Counted from the stretch's first letter, positions 1 through 5,295 are shown. The stretch: 11,057 nucleotides of DNA from 2-01-FULL-51-21 sp964348955 (GCA_964348955.1 CAYGEN010000026.1:1-11057), one strand, 5' to 3'. The notes: generated by a model not told the origin, from the letters alone. Translations and numbers: made by a program.

Positions 1-70
1 ATTCGTAGATGATAACATGCTCGAAATGCGAAATGGTGGCTGACCCCATTTATCCGTTGGCATCTAAAAC
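1..70. other. Unassigned edge fragment
   Basis: I cannot assign a gene here. On the plus strand a frame entering from the left edge reads FVDDNMLEMRNGG and stops at 41-43, which would make a 3' end convergent with trmD. On the minus strand two other frames are open to the edge, one from ATG at 49-47 (MGSATISHFEHVIIYE) and one from ATG at 66-64 (MPTDKWGQPPFRISSML), so the strand cannot be decided. The AAATGG/CCATTT arms at 31-36 and 46-51 form a short inverted repeat around GGCTGACC. The CTGACCCCATTT string resembles ends I loosely associate with REP-linked elements, but that is only an impression. Confidence 0.25.
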
Positions 71-71
71 T

Positions 72-90
72 CCCGAGGTTTAACCTCGGG
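72..90. repeat. Odd palindrome / hairpin downstream of trmD
   Basis: Perfect 9-base arms CCCGAGGTT (72-80) and AACCTCGGG (82-90) surround a single central T. As RNA this folds to a 7-bp stem with a 5-base loop. In the trmD direction it is followed by AGTTTTAG, so it may act as a weak terminator 20 bases after the trmD stop. Nearly the same sequence recurs at 4311-4329, which suggests a dispersed element rather than an ordinary terminator. Confidence 0.6.
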
Positions 91-109
91 GAAAAATATC
101 GTACACTTT

Positions 110-856
110 TTAAGCCTTGGTTTGTTTCCCTTTTTTCCAATCCTCTATTCTTTTGTGGTCGCCGGAGAGAAGCACTTTTGGCACACGATATTTCTTGCCT
201 TTCCACTCCAAAACCTCGGGGCGCGTATAAACCTCCGAACTCGCAATGCGATTCTCCTCAAGCGATTCTTCCTTTCCGAGAACGCCGGAGATATGCCGCG
301 CCACGGCATCAATGATGGTCATCGCCGGAAGCTCGCCACCGGTGAGTACATACGGCCCGATGGAAACTACTTTTGCTTTCAAGATTTTTATAATGCGCGC
401 ATCCACGCCCTCGTAGTGCCCGGCGATGATGACGATGTCGTTTCCGCCCTCGGCGAGCTTCTGCGCGTCTGCGCTCGTAAACTGCCTGCCTGACGGCGAG
501 AGAAAGAGGATGTTTGCTTTTGGTTTGGAAGGTAAAAGTGTATCGCGCGATACACTCCCCGTTATTTTTCTTGTTTTTCTCGCGCTCGCTCTCTTAAGCG
601 CAGCTTCAACCGCTTTGACAACTGGAAGCGCTTCGAGCACCATGCCCGGACCGCCGCCGTACGGGCGGCGGTCAACCCGGGCGTGCTTGTCTTTCGTGAA
701 GTCGCGCGGATTGTAGAGCAAAACCGCGAGCTTTTTTCCCGCTATCGCCCGGCCGATAATAGACGCGCGCAAATATCCCGCGAATACTTCGGGAAAAAGA
801 GTAATAATATGAAAGCGAATTTTTTGATGCTTTGTCACACGTAATTCAGTAAACAT
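110..856 (-). CDS. trmD: tRNA (guanine-N1)-methyltransferase TrmD
   Basis: TrmD methylates G37 of tRNAs from S-adenosylmethionine using a trefoil-knot SPOUT fold and prevents +1 frameshifting. The 248-residue protein has the family core: IRFHIITLFPEVF (13-25), YNPRDFT and the PYGGGPGMV loop (65-73), LFLSPSGRQF (117-126), AGHYEGVDAR (145-154), SIGPYVLTGGELPAM (165-179) and VYTRPEVLEW (209-218). Three things are unusual. A basic stretch of about 25 residues (88-113) separates the first two conserved blocks. Pro168 stands where most bacterial TrmDs have Asp (SIGDYVL). The segment matching E. coli EDSF...YTRP is shortened, with Asn202 in place of the proposed general base Asp169. The ATG at 856-854 is the only ATG before the conserved core; a GTG at 838 is an alternative. 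It is last in the rpsP-khpA-trmD order, and rimM, often found beside it, is absent. Confidence 0.95.
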   Translation of the reverse strand: MFTELRVTKHQKIRFHIITLFPEVFAGYLRASIIGRAIAGKKLAVLLYNPRDFTKDKHARVDRRPYGGGPGMVLEALPVVKAVEAALKRASARKTRKITGSVSRDTLLPSKPKANILFLSPSGRQFTSADAQKLAEGGNDIVIIAGHYEGVDARIIKILKAKVVSIGPYVLTGGELPAMTIIDAVARHISGVLGKEESLEENRIASSEVYTRPEVLEWKGKKYRVPKVLLSGDHKRIEDWKKGKQTKA

Positions 857-865
857 CCCTCAATG

Positions 866-894
866 CAAAACGCCCCGTCCTACGGGGCGTTTTG
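866..894. terminator. 12-bp hairpin between khpA and trmD
   Basis: Arms CAAAACGCCCCG (866-877) and CGGGGCGTTTTG (883-894) are perfectly complementary around the 5-base loop TCCTA. The GC-rich core flanked by A and T runs is the form of a bidirectional intrinsic terminator. It starts 13 bases after the khpA stop and ends only 9 bases before the trmD ATG, leaving no room for a promoter between hairpin and trmD. It may therefore be an attenuator or mRNA-stabilising 3' end rather than a full stop. Confidence 0.75.
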
Positions 895-906
895 TTGAGA
901 AATCAT

Positions 907-1212
907 TTAGAGCTTGAGCTCTTCCATCGCCTCGTCAACGCTTTTCGTTGAAGGACCTTTCCCGCCAACCGGTTCACTGATTTTAAGATTAACGCGCGCA
1001 TTATTCTTCATACCAACGACGCGCAGGAGTGTGCGAATCGCTTTGGCGGTATTGCCGGAACGGCCGATGATTTTACCCATATCCTCTGCACTCACGTCAA
1101 GCGTCAGGAGTACGCCCATTTCGTCAATCACGCGAGTGACTTTGACATCGTCCGGATAATCAACAAGGGCTTTAACAACGTATTCTAAAAATTCTTGATC
1201 TCGTTCAGCCAT
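907..1212 (-). CDS. khpA: KH-domain RNA-binding protein KhpA (YlqC family)
   Basis: Small single-domain KH protein of 101 residues, a usual size for the KhpA/YlqC family, which binds RNA in the cytoplasm and in Gram-positives works with KhpB in cell elongation and RNA regulation. The start, AERDQEFLEYVVKALVDYPDDV, is typical. The GXXG RNA-binding loop is G50-R51-S52-G53 inside GKIIGRSGNTAKAIRTLL (46-63). The C-terminus carries an extra acidic tail, VDEAMEELKL. The gene lies 114 bases downstream of rpsP, the order found in many bacteria. A TATAGT hexamer at 1289-1284 could be its own promoter, giving a leader of about 65 bases; otherwise it is co-transcribed with rpsP. No Shine-Dalgarno is visible; an inverted repeat abuts the ATG. 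The family is clear, the exact role in this organism is not. Confidence 0.88.
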   Translation of the reverse strand: MAERDQEFLEYVVKALVDYPDDVKVTRVIDEMGVLLTLDVSAEDMGKIIGRSGNTAKAIRTLLRVVGMKNNARVNLKISEPVGGKGPSTKSVDEAMEELKL

Positions 1213-1234
1213 AACGATTAGCTTAAAGCTCGTT
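1213..1234. repeat. Inverted repeat abutting the khpA start codon
   Basis: AACG (1213-1216) pairs with CGTT (1231-1234), and AGCTT (1220-1224) with AAGCT (1226-1230), so a bulged hairpin can form where the ribosome-binding site of khpA would lie. It could affect initiation if the leader starts at the TATAGT near 1289. The inner loop is very tight, so the fold is uncertain. Confidence 0.3.
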
Positions 1235-1283
1235 AGCTTGTGGGCATATCTGCGCAGTCGTTCGACCGGTAACTGCTCTTAAA

Positions 1284-1289
1284 ACTATA
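1284..1289 (-). promoter_or_regulatory. Possible -10 hexamer for khpA
   Basis: TATAGT read on the minus strand, the same hexamer seen before dnaE and rpmF. It lies 71 bases before the khpA ATG and about 40 bases after the rpsP stop. No good -35 hexamer is seen at 17-base spacing, so the call rests on the hexamer alone. Confidence 0.3.
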
Positions 1290-1326
1290 TCATGGACAGC
1301 ACGCAATAAACAATGACGTTAGGTTA

Positions 1327-1881
1327 TTAGGCAGATTCTTCCCGCCTTTTCTCTTTTGTTTCTTCGACGAGCAGGGCGGTGTTTGTGGAGGCATTTTGGA
1401 TCGGTTCCGTTACCGGCGCTTCTGTACGTACTTCCTCTACCGATGCGGGTGTCTCAATTACAATCTCCTCCACCGCCGAGGGTGCCGCTACGTCGGAAGC
1501 GCGCTCTAGTTTTTGTTCTGCTACTTTCTCCTCCGTTTTCTCCTCCGTCGTTAATTTTGACACTCCCTCGGTGGCCTTCGGCGCTTCTTTTTCTATGGCA
1601 GAGGCAATCGGCCTCTTCAGAGGCAAAACATTTATTTTTGTGCCCTTAAGAACGCCTTGCGCTATGAGTAAATTGTGAACCGTTCCAGACGTTTGGGCGC
1701 CTTTTGAAATCCAGTGAAGAATGCGCTCCGGCTTCAAGTTTGTGAGGTGATTTCGCGCGCTATGGAAACCAAGCACCTCAACATATTTGCCGGCTTTTGG
1801 GCCTCGTCTTGAATCTATGGCCACAACCCGAAACGATGGGTCGTTCTTCCGGCCGACGCGATGTAATCGTATCTTTAGCAT
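1327..1881 (-). CDS. rpsP: 30S ribosomal protein bS16 with long C-terminal extension
   Basis: Ribosomal protein bS16 of the small subunit, needed for 30S assembly. I start at ATG 1881-1879 because the protein then opens MLKIRLHRVGRKNDPSFRVV, the classic S16 N-terminus, and a well-formed promoter ends 9 bases upstream. An in-frame ATG at 1911 lies inside that promoter and is rejected. The S16 core covers about residues 1-85 (AIDSRRGPKAGKYVEVLGF, then ERILHWISKGAQTSGTVHNLL). The remaining 100 residues (86-184) are low-complexity and rich in Glu, Ala, Thr, Val and Lys, ending EETKEKRREESA. Typical S16 is 80-100 residues, so the protein is about double length. Such tails are probably disordered and vary among species. 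First gene of the rpsP-khpA-trmD group. Confidence 0.95.
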   Translation of the reverse strand: MLKIRLHRVGRKNDPSFRVVAIDSRRGPKAGKYVEVLGFHSARNHLTNLKPERILHWISKGAQTSGTVHNLLIAQGVLKGTKINVLPLKRPIASAIEKEAPKATEGVSKLTTEEKTEEKVAEQKLERASDVAAPSAVEEIVIETPASVEEVRTEAPVTEPIQNASTNTALLVEETKEKRREESA

Positions 1882-1890
1882 GTGGGCGCT

Positions 1891-1919
1891 ATAGTACCAG
1901 AGCTCGCCCATGAGGTCAA
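1891..1919 (-). promoter_or_regulatory. Promoter of rpsP (leaderless)
   Basis: On the minus strand TTGACC (1919-1914) and TACTAT (1896-1891) are separated by exactly 17 bases. A TG one base before the -10 makes it an extended -10. The start codon follows only 9 bases after the -10 hexamer, so transcription would begin within a base or two of the ATG. No Shine-Dalgarno is present. Confidence 0.75.
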
Positions 1920-1996
1920 CAAATTCACCATTTACAACCGCAAAACAGAGCGAGCCTGCTTACGTTCAGGAAACCCGCGCTACAGCTCAAGAGCTC

Positions 1997-2077
1997 TGTG
2001 CGCGCCTTCTACAATAGCGCGAGTGCAAGTCTTCAGAAAAAACCTCGCGCAGGCGTGACGACGCAAAGCGGCGCACA
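1997..2077. repeat. Nested inverted repeats between rnc and rpsP
   Basis: The 250 bases between the rnc stop and the rpsP start hold no convincing gene. Inside them TGTGCGC (1997-2003) pairs with GCGCACA (2071-2077), and within that GCGCGAG (2017-2023) pairs with CTCGCGC (2044-2050) around a 20-base loop. In the rnc direction the inner hairpin contains TTTTTT, but in its loop, so this is not a standard terminator. It may be a structured 3' end for the rnc transcript; I see no known RNA family. Confidence 0.35.
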
Positions 2078-2131
2078 AACCGACCGCCGTGAGTTATGCG
2101 TGTTTTTGAGGAAGAGTAGCGCGAGCGGCTT

Positions 2132-2827
2132 TTACCACCCGCGCGTTTTGAGACCGTTTAGGGCGGCGTCTTGCTCGCCTTCTTGTTTTGATTTCCCTTC
2201 CCCTTCTGCAATTTTTTTATCGCCGAGGAAAACACCCACTCTGAAATATTTATCGTGGTCGGGACCGCGTTCTTCAATCACGCGGTAAGAGGGGGTGGTG
2301 CTCTCCACCTCTTGCGCCTGCTCCTGGAATTTGCTCTTTGCATCCTGCCAAAGGCGTTCGGCCACTATTTTCTCCGTGCGTTCAAAAAGGGTGTGGGCAA
2401 TAAAGTCGCGCGCGGCATCGTATCCGCGGTCAAGATATAGGGCACCGATAAGCGCCTCAAAGGCATTGGCAAGAATGTATTGACGTGCGCGGCCCGTGTC
2501 TTTTGCCTCACCGCGAGAAAGCAGGAGGTAATCGTTAATGCTGATTTCCTCCCCCGCTTCCGCAAGCGAGTTGGTGTTTACAAGCGCCGCGCGGTACGCG
2601 GTCAAATCGCCCTCCGCTTTGTCCTTATATTTATGGTAAAGAAAGTCCGTAATCGCCAGCTCCAACACCGCGTCGCCGAGAAACTCTAAACGCTCGTTGT
2701 GCGGAAGCGGAAAATTTCTATGCTCGTTGAGATAGGAGCGATGCACAAAAGCCTGCTTAAGCAGGTCTTTGTTTTTAAAATTGATTTGGTTTTTTTTCTC
2801 AAACCCTCCGAGTTCTTTCGGTACCAT
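2132..2827 (-). CDS. rnc: Ribonuclease III
   Basis: Cleaves double-stranded RNA, including rRNA precursors, as a Mg-dependent homodimer in the cytoplasm. The 231-residue protein is of usual length. The N-terminal RNase III domain (about 15-150) has the signature HNERLEFLGDAVL (43-55), which includes the acidic residues matching E. coli Glu38 and Asp45 (Glu45, Asp52). The second cluster is ILANAFEALIGALYLD (118-133): Glu124 matches E. coli Glu117, but the position of Asp114 is Asn121, a variant I believe occurs in other bacteria. A double-stranded RNA-binding domain follows (about 160-228) with PSYRVIEERGPDHDKYFRVGV and GEGKSKQEGEQDAALNGL. The ATG lies only 9 bases after the stop of the nusB-Nudix gene, in the same frame and without a Shine-Dalgarno, so co-transcription and translational coupling are likely. 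Confidence 0.96.
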   Translation of the reverse strand: MVPKELGGFEKKNQINFKNKDLLKQAFVHRSYLNEHRNFPLPHNERLEFLGDAVLELAITDFLYHKYKDKAEGDLTAYRAALVNTNSLAEAGEEISINDYLLLSRGEAKDTGRARQYILANAFEALIGALYLDRGYDAARDFIAHTLFERTEKIVAERLWQDAKSKFQEQAQEVESTTPSYRVIEERGPDHDKYFRVGVFLGDKKIAEGEGKSKQEGEQDAALNGLKTRGW

Positions 2828-2836
2828 GAATATCAG

Positions 2837-3766
2837 TTACGTTTTTTTTTCTTTCTTTTCTGGAGCGGCTTTTTGTGCGAGCAACAGATTTATGGCTTTG
2901 GTAACGATAGGCAAAATGTCATCATAAAAATTAAGACCGAGGATGTTTGCAAGCTTAAACCACTGTGCATCGTCCAGCCCTCCCGTTTTTTTAAGCGTAA
3001 TGTCATCAAAGGAAGATTGCACGAGATAATAAAGAACTTTTTTGCGAATTTTCCCCTTTTCGGGCTGGGTCGCCACATACTCGTTTTCGCCGAGCTTCTC
3101 CTCGGGATTCACGGTGAGCCCTATCTCCTCTTTAACGGCACGCTGAACGCCCAGCCGCTCGTCCTCGCCTTCTTCAAGATGTCCCTTTGAAAGGGTCCAG
3201 TGGCCGAATACGTCATGGACGAGCGCCAGATACACATCCGCTCCTTGCCGAGCGTAGACGATGGCACCAACAAGAAGTTCCTGCGGCATCTTTTCAAACG
3301 GCACCTCAACGCGCTTAGTCTTTTTTGACGTCTCGTTTTTACCGGGCTCGCCAATTTCTTTATACACCGCACCGAGCACCCCGTTTATAAAGCGCCCGCT
3401 GTTTTCGCCGCCGAAGCTTTTAGCAAGCTCGATGGATTCATTAATAGCGACTTTCGGAGGCACCTCCTCTCGGTCGGCAAAGAGAAGCTCAAAGAGGCCG
3501 ATGCGCAGAATGTTGCGGTCTACGATTGAAATTTTTTCGAGCGGCCACTCCGGAGCGGCTTTTTCAATGATGTGGTCAAGGTCAATGCGCTTCTCAAGCA
3601 CGCTCGTAAGAAGCGACTGTATAAAAGAAAAATCTCCCATGCCGGGAGCAAATTCTTTTACGCACCGATCCAGAATCTCGGGAAGTTTTGCATCCTGCTG
3701 GCCGCCGAAGTCCCATTCGTAAAGGGTCTGCAAGACTATAGAACGTGATAAGTGGCGATTAGCCAT
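2837..3766 (-). CDS. nusB: NusB antitermination factor fused to a Nudix hydrolase-like domain
   Basis: Residues 1-137 are NusB, the all-helical factor that with S10 (NusE) binds boxA RNA in rRNA antitermination. Visible are the start MANRHLSRSIVLQTLYEWDF, WPLEKISIVDRNILRIGLFELL (75-96) and VAINESIELAKSFGGENSGRFINGVLG (106-132). A charged linker (138-160) leads to a Nudix domain (about 162-295). Nudix proteins hydrolyse nucleoside diphosphates linked to another group. The Nudix box is G195-x5-E201-x7-R209-A210-V-K-E213-E214-I-G216-L. It fits the consensus except that Ala210 replaces the Glu of REU, a residue important in MutT; metal-binding Glu213 and Glu214 remain. The surrounding sequence, AIVYARQGADVYLALVHDVFGHWTLSKGHLEEGE, is most like Ap4A-hydrolase-type Nudix proteins. 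Typical NusB is 130-160 residues, so the fusion is real and unbroken: one frame, no internal stop. Substrate unknown. Located between rpmF and rnc. Confidence 0.92.
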   Translation of the reverse strand: MANRHLSRSIVLQTLYEWDFGGQQDAKLPEILDRCVKEFAPGMGDFSFIQSLLTSVLEKRIDLDHIIEKAAPEWPLEKISIVDRNILRIGLFELLFADREEVPPKVAINESIELAKSFGGENSGRFINGVLGAVYKEIGEPGKNETSKKTKRVEVPFEKMPQELLVGAIVYARQGADVYLALVHDVFGHWTLSKGHLEEGEDERLGVQRAVKEEIGLTVNPEEKLGENEYVATQPEKGKIRKKVLYYLVQSSFDDITLKKTGGLDDAQWFKLANILGLNFYDDILPIVTKAINLLLAQKAAPEKKEKKT

Positions 3767-3777
3767 AAAGACAAGGA

Positions 3778-3783
3778 ACTATA
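3778..3783 (-). promoter_or_regulatory. Possible -10 hexamer for nusB
   Basis: TATAGT read on the minus strand, 11 bases before the nusB ATG, matching the position of the -10 box at other genes here. The -35 position is poor (AGGTCG), so this may be a weak internal promoter, with most transcription coming from rpmF. Confidence 0.4.
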
Positions 3784-3795
3784 TATTTTGGTCTG

Positions 3796-3817
3796 ACCGG
3801 CGACCTTTTTTGCCGGT
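3796..3817. repeat. Small hairpin between rpmF and nusB
   Basis: ACCGGC (3796-3801) and GCCGGT (3812-3817) form a 6-bp stem around a 10-base loop in the 51-base gap after the rpmF stop. In the transcribed direction no T-run follows it and an A-run lies in the loop, so it is not a standard terminator. It may trim or stabilise the rpmF message. Confidence 0.4.
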
Positions 3818-4048
3818 TCACTTTCCGCGCTCTTTTTGTGCGGCTTGTTTTTTCTGCTCTTTTTTTCCCGTCTGTGCCACGATATCCACGACGAGTTTGC
3901 CACGATACTTGCCGCACTTCTCGCACATCCGATGGCGCAGATGCGGCGCACTGCAATTCTCGCACTTTGAAAGACGCGGCTCCGTGAGCGCGTGGTGCGA
4001 GCGGCGATTGCCCGTATGGGCCCTGGTGTGTCGCATCCTGACTACCAT
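3818..4048 (-). CDS. rpmF: 50S ribosomal protein bL32
   Basis: Ribosomal protein bL32 of the large subunit, 76 residues. The N-terminal basic part, MVVRMRHTRAHTGNRRSHHALTEP, matches the usual TS-rich arginine tract followed by RRSHHAL. A complete zinc ribbon follows: Cys29-x2-Cys32 and Cys42-x2-Cys45 in CENCSAPHLRHRMCEKCGKYRG. The C-terminus is extended by a Lys/Gln-rich tail, GKKEQKKQAAQKERGK. The start at 4048 keeps the normal distance to RRSHHAL; Met5 is a less likely alternative. A TATAGT box lies 6 bases upstream. First gene of the rpmF-nusB-rnc cluster. The identity is very safe; keeping all four cysteines suggests zinc is available to this cell. Confidence 0.95.
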   Translation of the reverse strand: MVVRMRHTRAHTGNRRSHHALTEPRLSKCENCSAPHLRHRMCEKCGKYRGKLVVDIVAQTGKKEQKKQAAQKERGK

Positions 4049-4054
4049 TTGAAT

Positions 4055-4083
4055 ACTATACCCTACGCGAATGAGGAACGCAA
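4055..4083 (-). promoter_or_regulatory. Promoter of rpmF (leaderless)
   Basis: TTGCGT (4083-4078) and TATAGT (4060-4055) lie 17 bases apart on the minus strand. The -10 hexamer ends 6 bases before the ATG, so the transcript should begin at or next to the start codon. No Shine-Dalgarno sequence is present. Confidence 0.7.
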
Positions 4084-4091
4084 TAAAGGTT

Positions 4092-4112
4092 CCTCGCGGC
4101 TATGCCCCGAGG
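4092..4112. repeat. Hairpin upstream of the rpmF promoter
   Basis: CCTCG (4092-4096) pairs with CGAGG (4108-4112), and after one C-C mismatch GGC pairs with GCC around a TAT loop. It shares the CCTCG/CGAGG core with the palindromes at 72-90 and 4311-4329 but is more diverged. A second small hairpin, GCAGC/GCTGC with an AAA loop, lies at 4146-4158. Confidence 0.4.
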
Positions 4113-4180
4113 TATTGTCGGAACTCGCTCCGCATGTACAATCGCGCAGCAAAGCTGCACGGTATTAACCTTTGACAGGC

Positions 4181-4237
4181 TTCGACTCGGACGCTCTCGT
4201 GAGTGAGTACACTCCCACGCGCTCCTCGCTCGTCGAA
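4181..4237. repeat. Long inverted repeat in the rpmF-rnhB gap
   Basis: TTCGAC (4181-4186) is the reverse complement of GTCGAA (4232-4237). At the centre GAGTG (4201-4205) and CACTC (4210-4214) enclose AGTA, with CGT/ACG pairing just outside after a two-base bulge. This could extrude as an imperfect cruciform. No gene overlaps it. It may be a relic of a small element or another REP-like sequence. Confidence 0.4.
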
Positions 4238-4276
4238 ATAAAATAAAAGAGAAAGGGGGCGCGTCATCGCGCCCCC
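4237..4276 (-). terminator. Intrinsic terminator of the rnhB transcript
   Basis: In the minus-strand direction GGGGGCGCG (4276-4268) and CGCGCCCCC (4263-4255) make a perfect 9-bp GC stem with a 4-base loop. It is followed directly by TTTCTCTTTTATTTTATTT (4254-4236 region). Strong stem plus T-rich tract is the standard form of a Rho-independent terminator. It should end transcription coming from rnhB before the rpmF promoter. Confidence 0.85.
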
Positions 4277-4623
4277 AGAATAGTCTCTGCTAAAGGATTC
4301 AAACTGACCGCCCGAGGTTTATCCTCGGGCTTATGACTTAAATTTGTAGGAAGAACACGAGGTTCTGACCAGAAGCCGATAAGCGATTGGGCCGCTCAAT
4401 CCCTTCAATCCCATGCAGAGCACTTCCGTTCCGCTTAGGCTGATTTCCACTTTGTGGATACAGTTTGGACAGCATCCGCGAGATTTTCTCGGCGGCGATC
4501 CTGTGCCAACACCAGAGACCATATTGATGCGCGTACTATTTCTACCCGCCACAATTTTTCCCCCACCATAGTAAATGTCACATTTCCATAGAACACCGTA
4601 CCACGCCTTTTGCGTTTACTCAA
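4264..4623 (-). other. Unassigned region downstream of rnhB
   Basis: This stretch is transcribed with rnhB but holds no gene I recognise. A frame from TTG 4623-4621, overlapping the rnhB stop, reads MSKRKRRGTVFYGNVTFTMV and ends at 4435. The same frame reopens from 4395 and runs 43 codons, including WSEPRVLPTNLSHKPEDKPR, through the palindrome at 4311-4329 to a stop at 4264, after three stops in between. A second frame (4552-4331) reads through the gap with CIHKVEISLSGTEVLCMG and IAYRLLVRTSCSS. This could be a decayed, frameshifted small gene, an untranslated RNA, or chance. No frame has a ribosome-binding site. I see no match to RNase P RNA, tmRNA or SRP RNA. Confidence 0.3.
4311..4329. repeat. 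Odd palindrome, second copy
   Basis: CCCGAGGTT, a central T, then ATCCTCGGG: the same arrangement as at 72-90 with one changed base. The outer G/C pair at 4310 and 4330 extends the stem by one. It lies 34 bases upstream of the rnhB terminator stem in the direction of transcription. Two near-identical copies in 11 kb support a dispersed element. Confidence 0.6.
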
Positions 4624-5213
4624 GCAAGCGAAGAGAGAAAACTGCGCCGGTGCAAATCACAAAGACCGAACTCTTTGATGCGGGCAAAATGCGCCTTGGT
4701 GCCATAACCCTTATGCCGTTCAAACCCGTACGCCGGATACTTTTTTGCTAAGAGCGTCATACGCCGGTCGCGCGTAACTTTTGCCGCAATGGAAGCGAGC
4801 GCAATAAGGGGCTCTGATTGGTCGCCGCGGATAATGGTTTTTTGGAACAAAAATATTTCAGGAGCCGTAAGTCCGCCGTCAAGAAGCACGCGGCACTCGC
4901 GGGGGTTTACGGAAAGATGCTCAAGTGCGTCTGCGGTGGCACGGCGAATTGCCGCAACAATGCCCCGTGCATCAATGTATGACGGTCCGGTTGAGGAAAC
5001 CGCGAAACGCAACAACCCTTCAGCCTCGGCGTCACGCATGCGCGCAAACCACCGCTCGCGCGCAAGCGGTGTAAGTTGTTTTGAATCCCGCACCTCACGC
5101 CACCGCTCCCAATCAAAAGAAAAGGGAATGGCAACCGCTCCCACCGCCACTTCCCCAGCAATAGGCCCTCGACCGACTTCGTCAACGCCGATAATGTGGG
5201 TAATCCGAGACAT
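4620..5213 (-). CDS. rnhB: Ribonuclease HII
   Basis: Cleaves the RNA strand of RNA:DNA hybrids and single ribonucleotides embedded in DNA. The 197-residue protein has the full type 2 RNase H set: the start ITHIIGVDEVGRGPIAGEV with Asp11 and Glu12, Asp112 in VLLDGG, and Asp131 in IIRGDQSEPLIALASIAAKVTRD, giving the DEDD metal site. The GRG motif (14-16) that reads the 2'-OH and the C-terminal HKGYGTKAHFARIKEFGLCDLHRRSF are also present, with the tyrosine-containing block at 167-171. It is transcribed alone, away from dnaE, and ends 3' in a strong terminator after an unassigned stretch. No Shine-Dalgarno precedes the ATG. Its neighbour dnaE also acts in replication, but the two genes are divergent. 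Confidence 0.96.
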   Translation of the reverse strand: MSRITHIIGVDEVGRGPIAGEVAVGAVAIPFSFDWERWREVRDSKQLTPLARERWFARMRDAEAEGLLRFAVSSTGPSYIDARGIVAAIRRATADALEHLSVNPRECRVLLDGGLTAPEIFLFQKTIIRGDQSEPLIALASIAAKVTRDRRMTLLAKKYPAYGFERHKGYGTKAHFARIKEFGLCDLHRRSFLSSLA

Positions 5214-5222
5214 ACGGCTAGT

Positions 5223-5228
5223 CTAGTA
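5223..5228 (-). promoter_or_regulatory. Possible start-proximal -10 for rnhB
   Basis: TACTAG on the minus strand ends 9 bases before the rnhB ATG, the same distance as TACTAT before rpsP. There is no good -35 hexamer at 17 bases. The alternative is the extended TATAAT at 5292-5287, which would give a leader of about 70 bases. Confidence 0.35.
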
Positions 5229-5286
5229 CAGAATAGTCTCCCTCGCACGACGCAAAAAACCTTAGGCGCGCGTGGCACCCAAGCAA

Positions 5287-5295
5287 ATTATAGCA
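5287..5295 (-). promoter_or_regulatory. Extended consensus -10 toward rnhB
   Basis: The minus strand reads TGC TATAAT, a perfect -10 hexamer with the extended TGn. Its first bases are also the outer end of the palindrome at 5291-5311, so a protein bound there would block the promoter. The -35 position is poor. Confidence 0.4.

Noticed and set aside
1882..1911. Upstream ATG of rpsP adding ten residues
   Set aside because: The added MGELWYYSAH is not part of S16, and the region is the extended -10 and spacer of the promoter.
2842..2850. Run of nine A (minus strand) at the 3' end of the nusB-Nudix gene as a programmed slippage site
   Set aside because: rnc is already in the same frame as the stop codon, so slippage would move translation out of the rnc frame; the run simply encodes Lys codons.
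2699..3190. 163-codon open frame on the plus strand opposite the nusB-Nudix gene
   Set aside because: It is antisense to a clear NusB-Nudix protein, its composition (Phe/Leu-rich, low complexity) follows from the opposite strand, and no promoter precedes it.
4237..4623. tmRNA, RNase P RNA or SRP RNA in the rnhB 3' region
   Set aside because: I looked for the conserved ends and core blocks of these RNAs on both strands and found none.
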